Below are positions 1 through 4,482 of a stretch of DNA of 7,088 bases, piece by piece. The DNA comes from an uncultured Actinomycetes bacterium (lineage in GTDB: Bacteria > Actinomycetota > Thermoleophilia > Miltoncostaeales > Miltoncostaeaceae). Each line of letters begins with the position of its first letter. The first letter of the stretch is position 1. Under the pieces are notes generated by a model. It was not told the DNA's origin, made no database searches, and saw only the letters and a program-made list of their open reading frames with translations. The stretch covers positions 1-7,088 of the forward strand of contig CALMEC010000196.1 of the NCBI GenBank assembly GCA_937862675.1. The letters are read 5' to 3'. Both the position numbers and the translations under genes were made by a program.

Positions 1-77
1 GAACACCACCGACGGATTGTTCGCGTCCGTCGTCACACGATCCGCAGACACCGACACCGAACCGATCCAACCCACAT
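1..77 (-). repeat. Conserved repeat block, copy at left edge
   Basis: This 77-bp block is identical base for base to 358-434. It encodes the end of one Ig-like module and the DANNPSVVF start of the next. The identity may continue beyond the window's left edge. Confidence 0.9.
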
Positions 78-1176
78 CCGTAACCGTCACTGCATTCGAC
101 GCAGTCACATCATTGAGGGGAGGACCCGTAGCCGGATGATCCATGGAGACATACGCACGATACGTATGCGACGCCAGATTCCCCAGCGTCAACGAGCGGA
201 AGGCTATGGTCGTCTGCCCGTTCAGGTCAGACGGACTGACGTAATACATCGGATCCGGCCATGGGCCACCCGACATCTTCACAACGATCGGGCGCCCCAA
301 CTCATCATAAATCGACAGATAGTACGGACCCGCAAGCGGCCGATCAAGCGACACCGTGAACACCACCGACGGATTGTTCGCGTCCGTCGTCACACGATCC
401 GCAGACACCGACACCGAACCGATCCAACCCACATTCGTGACCGTAATAGTCTGTGGTGATCGCACATCCTGAGTTGGCGGTCCAGGAGTCGGCACATCGC
501 GAGACACGGCGACCGTGTACGTACGCCCACTATTCACCGGCGGCGTAACCACTTGGGTCTTCACCGTCGACGAACCCAGAGTCGAATAACTCCAATACCC
601 TACTCGCGTATTCGCATCGTCATAGACCGACAAATAGTAGCCACTCGCCAGTGGACGATCCAACACCATCGTCAACGTCGCAGACGGATTGTTCGCGTCC
701 GTCGTCACACGATCCGCAGACACCGACACCGAACCGATCCAACCATCGTTCTGTACCACTGTGACTGGAGACGCCAATGCATCGGTAATCGGCGGTCCCG
801 GCGATGGGATGTCCTGTGCGACGTACGCAGTGTACGAACGAGTGGTATTGACCGGTAGGCTCACGCTCAGAGTCCGCTCCATTGACGAACCCATGGTGCT
901 ATAACTCCAGTAGCCCACTCGTACGTTGGTATCATCATAGACAGAGAGGTAGTACCCGGTGCTGAGCGGCTGGCTGAGGTTCACGGTCAGCGCGACACTT
1001 GGATTGTTCGCGTCTACGTGAACGATGTCGTCGCCAGGTTGCGGCGCTGGAGTTGCGCCTATAGTGAGTGTTCCACCCCAGCCGTTCGCACGAGCGTGCT
1101 GAGTCGATATGGCGAGCATGCACAGGGCGACTACCCATATCAGAGCCATACGCGTAGATCGATAGGGCACGCCCAT
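1..1176 (-). CDS. Secreted tandem-repeat protein, Ig-like repeats (C-terminus beyond window)
   Basis: The frame is open without a stop from the ATG at 1174-1176 to position 1, giving 392 visible residues. The N-terminus is a Sec signal peptide: basic residues Arg6 and Arg9, a hydrophobic core at about 11-24, and a likely cleavage after Ala30 (A-R-A). Next comes a Pro/Gly-rich linker, then repeats anchored on a DANNPS motif whose Pro falls at 59, 164, 269 and 388. Each repeat carries a YYLS(V/I)YD segment in mid-unit, a YT/YRAYV segment, a PxPGPP stretch and GWIGSVSVSADRV. Alternating hydrophobic residues suggest beta-sandwich (Ig-like) modules. The DANNPS-to-DANNPS distance is 105, 105 and then 119 residues; the longer unit has about 14 extra residues (around 300-315, with PWPDP). 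The SD-like AAGGGG lies 7 nt before the ATG, which favours this start over the ATG at 1147-1149. It lies 13 nt after the lipoprotein gene and is probably co-transcribed with it. Surface or extracellular location is inferred. The C-terminal domain, which would define the role, is outside the window. Confidence 0.8.
   Translation of the reverse strand, partial: MGVPYRSTRMALIWVVALCMLAISTQHARANGWGGTLTIGATPAPQPGDDIVHVDANNPSVALTVNLSQPLSTGYYLSVYDDTNVRVGYWSYSTMGSSMERTLSVSLPVNTTRSYTAYVAQDIPSPGPPITDALASPVTVVQNDGWIGSVSVSADRVTTDANNPSATLTMVLDRPLASGYYLSVYDDANTRVGYWSYSTLGSSTVKTQVVTPPVNSGRTYTVAVSRDVPTPGPPTQDVRSPQTITVTNVGWIGSVSVSADRVTTDANNPSVVFTVSLDRPLAGPYYLSIYDELGRPIVVKMSGGPWPDPMYYVSPSDLNGQTTIAFRSLTLGNLASHTYRAYVSMDHPATGPPLNDVTASNAVTVTDVGWIGSVSVSADRVTTDANNPSVVF
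358..434 (-). repeat. Conserved repeat block, middle copy
   Basis: This block is identical to 1-77 over 77 bp and shares 62 bp (368-429) exactly with 683-744. Synonymous sites are conserved too, although the module interiors on either side differ clearly. This points to recent duplication or gene conversion rather than protein-level selection alone. Confidence 0.9.
683..744 (-). repeat. Conserved repeat block, copy nearest the N-terminus
   Basis: These 62 bp are identical to 11-72 and 368-429. A fourth, diverged occurrence lies near 998-1020, where only the DANNPS-coding core is kept. Confidence 0.9.
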
Positions 1177-1189
1177 GTCAGAACCCCTT

Positions 1190-1672
1190 CTACGCGCCTG
1201 TCCGGATACACTTGCGCGCTGCGTCACCGAGCTTGGTGACCGCGGACTTCGACTGTCTCATCAGATCCGCGTAGGACACGTGCTGGTCAATGAGAGCTTT
1301 GGCCAGACATGCCGAGGCATGAGGTGCGAGTCCAGCATCCTTTGCCACCGTCTTCTCAAAAACCTGCTTCAGAGACGAAGCCGAGAAGCATCCCTCAATG
1401 GCAGCAGCCACCTTGGCACGTCCCTCCATCGAAAGATCGGTGAGTTTTTTTGCGGAGGCGTCTTCATCGCTGAGAGCGCCAACGACCTTGCGGTTCGCAC
1501 ACTCTCGTTCACTGTCGGGAACCGTTACTCCCGCGTCCCCATATATCGCCATGAGATTCCGTGCTGCGTCTGTCGGCGTCGGCGACGAATCGCTTCCACA
1601 TGCGGCGAGAGCGAGGACCAATCCGACCGTTGGGATCACGGCCCATCGCGACAGCAATCGTGAATCATCCAT
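1190..1672 (-). CDS. Small four-cysteine lipoprotein of unknown function
   Basis: The product is a 160-residue putative membrane lipoprotein. A short basic N-terminus (Arg5, Arg9) and a hydrophobic stretch (11-22) lead to a lipobox L-A-A-C with the acylated cysteine at residue 25, followed by a Ser/Pro/Thr linker. The mature part has four cysteines at 58, 95, 122 and 155. They form two similar helical halves, C-X36-C and C-X32-C, which looks like an internal duplication stabilised by two disulfides (inferred). I do not recognise the family by name. The ATG at 1672 was chosen because it sits right at the signal peptide and is preceded by a GGAGGGGAGAGG purine run about 9 nt upstream. The frame stays open to 1735 (a TTG), but those 21 residues would bury the signal. 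The stop (TAG, 1190-1192) is 13 nt from the start of the repeat protein, whose SD directly follows it, so the two form an operon. Confidence 0.8.
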   Translation of the reverse strand: MDDSRLLSRWAVIPTVGLVLALAACGSDSSPTPTDAARNLMAIYGDAGVTVPDSERECANRKVVGALSDEDASAKKLTDLSMEGRAKVAAAIEGCFSASSLKQVFEKTVAKDAGLAPHASACLAKALIDQHVSYADLMRQSKSAVTKLGDAARKCIRTGA

Positions 1673-1746
1673 AGCGCAACACCTCTCCCCTCCATGGCAT
1701 CGGATGCTGTGTCCTCCGACATGCATCGCAGACAAATGATGATGGC

Positions 1747-1775
1747 ACGTTATCTCTGCCAGACGAGATCGTCAA
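1747..1775 (-). promoter_or_regulatory. Sigma70-like promoter of the lipoprotein/repeat-protein operon
   Basis: Read on the minus strand, TTGACG (1770-1775) is a 5/6 match to the -35 consensus. A 17-bp spacer follows, then TAACGT (1747-1752), which fits the TANNNT pattern of actinobacterial -10 boxes. The predicted start is near 1740, leaving a leader of about 68 nt before the ATG at 1672. This is inferred from motif and spacing only. Confidence 0.55.
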
Positions 1776-1794
1776 CGGTGAATAGACATTTGGG

Positions 1795-1849
1795 CTAAAC
1801 CTATGAAATCTGTGTCGTCCATACGACGACACAGATTTCATAGGTTTAG
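1795..1849 (-). terminator. Perfect 25-bp hairpin, probable terminator
   Basis: The arms 1795-1819 and 1825-1849 are exact reverse complements around a 5-nt loop (1820-1824). The stop codon TAA of a minus-strand reading frame (1846-1848) lies in the first arm to be transcribed. That is the usual place for a terminator. There is no clear U-tract, which is common in actinobacterial hairpin terminators. It ends 20 bp upstream of the -35 box at 1770-1775 and could insulate that promoter from upstream reading. A protein-binding palindrome or a small mobile repeat is the alternative. Confidence 0.6.
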
Positions 1850-2115
1850 GCGGTGGCCACATTTATTGTTACCGCGACGGTTTGGTCGCCTGCGTCTATA
1901 CGACGCATAGTCCAGACCAGGACTTCGAAGGACAGGCCCCATCCTTCAGCCAGGTCCTTGCTTGCCCCTGAGTCGTTTCCGTCAGCCGATCGGACGAGAG
2001 GGAACATCCGATCCTCGGCCTGTACTCCCTACGAGCACGAAAGCGTGAGAGAAGAAAGATCGCGCAGTGTCGTCACGAAGTCCACTCCGCTGCTGACCGT
2101 TCCTTGATCTCTCTG
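1846..2115 (-). pseudogene. Possible gene remnant or small ORF, unrecognised
   Basis: On the minus strand an intact 53-codon frame runs from ATG (2005-2007) to TAA (1846-1848), with GAGG 5 nt before the ATG. Its C-terminal half (residues 21-53, GWGLSFEVLVW then a Val-rich TVAVTINVATA end) has the alternating pattern of beta strands. Reading upstream in the same frame, an amber TAG (2029-2031) interrupts 28 further sense codons that look protein-like (SGVDFVTTLRDLSSLTL), back to a TGA at 2116-2118. No start codon with an SD is seen for that upstream stretch. The position directly before the 1795-1849 hairpin supports this being the 3' end of a real or former gene. It may be a short intact gene (1846-2007), a decayed C-terminus, or chance. 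No family is recognised. Confidence 0.28.
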
Positions 2116-2152
2116 TCACAAGGTCGCACGACGTCTGCCACCCCACACGCTC

Positions 2153-2181
2153 TCGACAAACGAATTCATCACGCGTAGAAT
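2153..2181 (+). promoter_or_regulatory. Promoter of the tetR-exporter operon, probably leaderless
   Basis: TCGACA (2153-2158) matches the -35 consensus at 5 of 6 bases. It is followed by an exact 17-bp spacer and TAGAAT (2176-2181), a 5/6 match to the -10 consensus. The expected transcription start, 7-11 nt after the -10 box, is 2188-2192. That is at the GTG (2189) or ATG (2192) start of the regulator. No SD precedes these codons, which agrees with a leaderless mRNA, a frequent class in actinobacteria. Confidence 0.6.
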
Positions 2182-2199
2182 TCTTCGCGTGATGAATTC
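2162..2199. promoter_or_regulatory. 38-bp palindromic operator for the TetR regulator
   Basis: The outer arms GAATTCATCACGCG (2162-2175) and CGCGTGATGAATTC (2186-2199) are perfect reverse complements. The centre holds AGAATTCT (2177-2184), itself palindromic, so only the pair 2176/2185 mismatches out of 19. The site covers the -10 box, the predicted transcription start and the first codons of tetR. A bound dimer (or pair of dimers) there would block initiation. Assignment to the adjacent TetR is inferred from the usual autoregulation of the family. Confidence 0.7.
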
Positions 2200-2821
2200 T
2201 CATGACGGCACCCCTGCGGCATCCCGTCGCGGACGGCGCCCCGGATCGAGCGGTACCCGTGAGGCCATCCTCAACGCCGCGCGACAGAGCTTCGCCGCGA
2301 AGGGGCTCGACCGGACGACCGTCCGCGGCGTCGCCCGCGACGCCGGCGTCGACCCGGGGCTCATCACGCACTACTTCGGCGGCAAGGCCGCGCTGTTCAC
2401 GGAGGCCATGCGGCTGCCCTTCACCCCCGAGGAGGTGCTGCCGTCGATCATCGAGGGCGACCGGGCACAGATCGGGCGACGCCTCGCGGCGTTCGCGCTC
2501 GGCCAGTGGGAGAACGCCGCATCGCGTGAGCGGCTGATCGGCATAATCCGCGCGGCGTGCAGCGACCCGACGGCGGCCACGCTTCTGCGGGACCTGATCG
2601 AGCGAGACCTGTTCGCTCCGCTGGCCCGGGCTCTGGACGTCCCGAACGCGGAGGCCCGGGCGGCGCTCTGTGCATCCCAGATCGTCGGCCTCGCCATCGT
2701 CCGGCACATTCTCCGGGTCCCGGCGCTTGCCACGGCCGATCCCGCCGACGTGGCCGAGTGGATCGCGCCGACGCTCCAGCGCTACCTGATCGATGACATG
2801 CCGTTCACGGAGGAGACATGA
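2189..2821 (+). CDS. TetR/AcrR-family transcriptional repressor
   Basis: The product has 210 residues counted from GTG at 2189, or 209 from ATG at 2192; both are compatible with a leaderless start and neither has an SD. An Arg-rich N-terminal arm (13-17) precedes the TetR_N helix-turn-helix. Helix 1 begins at TREAILNAAR (23-32), and the recognition part is TTVRGVARDAG with LITHYFGGKAALF (43-70); the HYF.GK.ALF segment is typical of the family. Residues of about 75-205 form the helical ligand-binding and dimerisation domain, with no recognisable ligand signature. The stop overlaps the ATG of the ABC ATPase (ATGA, 2818-2821), so the exporter is translated in coupling with its regulator. The palindrome over its own promoter implies autorepression, presumably relieved by the exported compound. 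The function class is secure; the inducer is unknown. Confidence 0.93.
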   Translation: MMNSHDGTPAASRRGRRPGSSGTREAILNAARQSFAAKGLDRTTVRGVARDAGVDPGLITHYFGGKAALFTEAMRLPFTPEEVLPSIIEGDRAQIGRRLAAFALGQWENAASRERLIGIIRAACSDPTAATLLRDLIERDLFAPLARALDVPNAEARAALCASQIVGLAIVRHILRVPALATADPADVAEWIAPTLQRYLIDDMPFTEET

Positions 2822-3555
2822 GCGCGGTGAGCACGCAGGAGACCGCGATCGTCGTCGACCGCCTGCGCGTGACGCGCGGTGGTGTGGTGGTGCTCCACGA
2901 CGTGTCCGTCGACGTCCCGGCCGGAATCGTCACGGGCCTCCTCGGGCCGAGCGGTTGCGGCAAGTCGACGCTCATGCGATCGATCGTCGGAGTGCAGATC
3001 GTCACGTCCGGCGGCGTGACGGTGCTGGGCCGGCCGGCCGGGTCCGCGGACCTCCGGCCGCGCATCGGCTACGTCAAACAGAGCCCGTCCGTCTACCTGG
3101 ACCTGACGGCACGCGAGAACCTCCGCTACTTCGCCCGCCTCCTCGACGTGCCCGCGGCCGCGGTGGACCGCGTCCTCCGCGATGTCGGGCTGGATGGAGC
3201 GACGGACCGCCCGGTGAGCGCCCTCTCCGGAGGGCAGCGATCGCGTGTCTCGCTGGCGACGGCGCTGCTCGGCCGGCCGGAGCTGCTCGTGCTGGACGAG
3301 CCGACCGTGGGTCTGGACCCGGTCCTGCGGCGGGATCTCTGGGAGATGTTCCACCGGCTCGCCGACGACGGATGCACACTGATCGTGTCGAGCCACGTCA
3401 TGGACGAGGCGGAGCGATGCGACCACCTCGTGCTGATGCGCGACGGCCGCATCGTTGCGTCGGAGTCGCCCGGGCATCTCCTGAGCCGGACCGGAGCGGA
3501 CGACATCGAGGACGCGTTCCTCCGGATCGTCGAGCACGACGGGGACCGTGCATGA
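2818..3555 (+). CDS. ABC transporter ATP-binding protein (drug/ABC-2 exporter type)
   Basis: A 245-residue nucleotide-binding subunit that powers export through the permease encoded next. All core motifs are present: Walker A GPSGCGKST (43-51), Q-loop Gln88, signature LSGGQ (136-140), Walker B LLVLDEP with the catalytic Glu161 (156-162), D-loop GLD (165-167) and the switch His193 in SSHVMDEAERC. The SHxMDEAERCD arrangement is typical of the DrrA/CcmA-like ATPases that pair with ABC-2 permeases. The length is short for the family because the extra C-terminal domain of DrrA is missing. The start is set by the ATGA overlap with tetR and by GGAGG 4 nt upstream of the ATG. The stop overlaps the permease start in the same way (3552-3555). 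The protein acts at the cytoplasmic face of the membrane. The substrate is not predictable. Confidence 0.95.
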   Translation: MSAVSTQETAIVVDRLRVTRGGVVVLHDVSVDVPAGIVTGLLGPSGCGKSTLMRSIVGVQIVTSGGVTVLGRPAGSADLRPRIGYVKQSPSVYLDLTARENLRYFARLLDVPAAAVDRVLRDVGLDGATDRPVSALSGGQRSRVSLATALLGRPELLVLDEPTVGLDPVLRRDLWEMFHRLADDGCTLIVSSHVMDEAERCDHLVLMRDGRIVASESPGHLLSRTGADDIEDAFLRIVEHDGDRA

Positions 3556-4289
3556 ACCCGCGATCGACCGCGGCGACCGCCGCCCGCGTCCTGACCCAGC
3601 TGCGGCGCGACCCGCGGACCGTCGTCCTCGTCCTCGCCGTGCCCCCGGTCCTGATCGCGCTCTTCCGCTGGGTGCTGGACGGGCAGCCGGAGACCTTCGA
3701 CCGCATCGGCGTCCCGCTCGTCGGGATCTTCCCGCTCATCTCGATGTTCCTCGTCACCTCGATCACCATGCTCCGCGAACGGACGACGGGCACGCTCGAA
3801 CGCCTCATGACGATGCCGCTCCGCCGCGCAGACCTCCTGTTCGGATACGGACTCGCGTTCGGGCTGGTCGCGGCGATCCAGGCCGGAGGGACGGCCGGGG
3901 TCGCGTTCTGCGTCCTCGGTCTCGACGTGGTCGGCTCACCCGCCCTCGTGGTGTGCCTGGCGGTGGCGAACGCGCTCCTCGGCATGTCCCTCGGACTCTT
4001 CGTCAGCGCCTTCGCGTCGACCGAGTTCCAGGTCGCCCAGTTCATGCCGGCGGTGATCATGCCCCAGATCCTCCTCTGCGGCCTCATCGTCCCCCGCGAC
4101 CAGATGGCCGGCGCCCTGCAGGCCGTCAGCGACGTCCTGCCCATGAGCTATGCCGTCGACGCGCTCACCCATGTGGCGACGTCGGCCACGGCGGACCGAT
4201 CCCTGATCGTCGACATCGTCGTCGTGCTGGGGGTGACCGTCCTGGCGCTGGCGCTGGGCGCCGCGACCCTCCGCCGCCGCACCCCCTGA
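3552..4289 (+). CDS. ABC-2 type transporter permease
   Basis: A 245-residue integral membrane partner of the preceding ATPase. About six membrane segments can be seen at 23-41, 52-74, 98-122, 129-153, 160-181 and 217-239. Between segments 2 and 3 lies the cytoplasmic RERTTGTLERLMTMPLRR stretch (75-92), the hallmark of ABC-2 permeases, which docks the ATPase. LPMSYAVDAL (196-205), after segment 5, matches the conserved region seen in DrrB/NodJ-like proteins. The start ATG at 3552 overlaps the ATPase stop, and translation is probably coupled. The frame continues open upstream, but that part is the shadow of the ATPase gene. A short Arg-rich tail (241-243) ends the protein in the cytoplasm. Export of a drug, lipid or other hydrophobic compound is the family's usual role; which one is not evident. 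Confidence 0.93.
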   Translation: MNPRSTAATAARVLTQLRRDPRTVVLVLAVPPVLIALFRWVLDGQPETFDRIGVPLVGIFPLISMFLVTSITMLRERTTGTLERLMTMPLRRADLLFGYGLAFGLVAAIQAGGTAGVAFCVLGLDVVGSPALVVCLAVANALLGMSLGLFVSAFASTEFQVAQFMPAVIMPQILLCGLIVPRDQMAGALQAVSDVLPMSYAVDALTHVATSATADRSLIVDIVVVLGVTVLALALGAATLRRRTP

Positions 4290-4482
4290 CGTCGCGGCCC
4301 GACCGGCGGGGACACGCACTCCGATCGCCGTCTTCGACCGGGGATCCCGGACATCTCTCCCTCCTCCGACGGGTCCCACAATCGCTCTCGCGAGTGATCC
4401 CGGTTGGCCCACCCGGCCGACGCGACCACGCCCGCCCCGGGCGGATGCTCCCGACGTTGACGAAACGTCCAGGAGGCACGAC
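4290..4482 (+). other. Intergenic gap before the MMPL gene
   Basis: These 193 GC-rich bases hold no convincing ORF, terminator or sigma70-like promoter. An imperfect 18-bp palindrome (4381-4398, 7 of 9 pairs) and a 17-bp inverted repeat (4453-4469) are present. With no terminator visible, read-through from the ABC genes into the MMPL gene is plausible, but a separate promoter cannot be excluded. Confidence 0.5.
4453..4469. promoter_or_regulatory. Inverted repeat just upstream of the MMPL ribosome binding site
   Basis: GACGTT (4453-4458) and AACGTC (4464-4469) are exact reverse complements around GACGA. One base separates the site from the SD AGGAGG (4471-4476). It could be an operator or an RNA hairpin that affects ribosome access. 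It does not resemble the palindrome upstream of tetR. Confidence 0.3.

Noticed and set aside
1..1020. Spaced identical blocks as a CRISPR array
   Set aside because: Blocks are 62-77 bp, spaced by 250-300 bp and lie in an open reading frame. Their period is a multiple of three, as expected for protein repeats.
1175..1663. Plus-strand frame of 162 codons opposite the lipoprotein gene
   Set aside because: The minus frame has a signal peptide, lipobox, SD and promoter; the plus frame has none of these.
1673..1735. Upstream start (TTG at 1735 or ATG at 1726) for the lipoprotein
   Set aside because: It would place 18-21 residues, including several His and Cys, before the signal peptide. The SD sits in front of the ATG at 1672.
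1982..2707. Minus-strand frame of 241 codons antisense to tetR
   Set aside because: It is the Arg/Asp/Gly-rich shadow of the TetR coding sequence and reaches into the intergenic region only by chance.
2793..3551. N-terminal extension of the permease frame back to 2793
   Set aside because: The extension reads Arg/Pro/Gly-rich nonsense in the shadow of the ABC ATPase. The ATG at 3552 with its ATGA overlap and the first membrane segment marks the real start.
4338..4350. Small CCGGG-GAT-CCCGG hairpin as a terminator between permease and MMPL genes
   Set aside because: A 5-bp stem with a 3-nt loop and no U-tract is common by chance at this GC content.
4381..4398. Imperfect 18-bp palindrome as a second TetR operator
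   Set aside because: Two of nine pairs fail and the arms do not resemble the GAATTCATCACGCG arms of the tetR palindrome.
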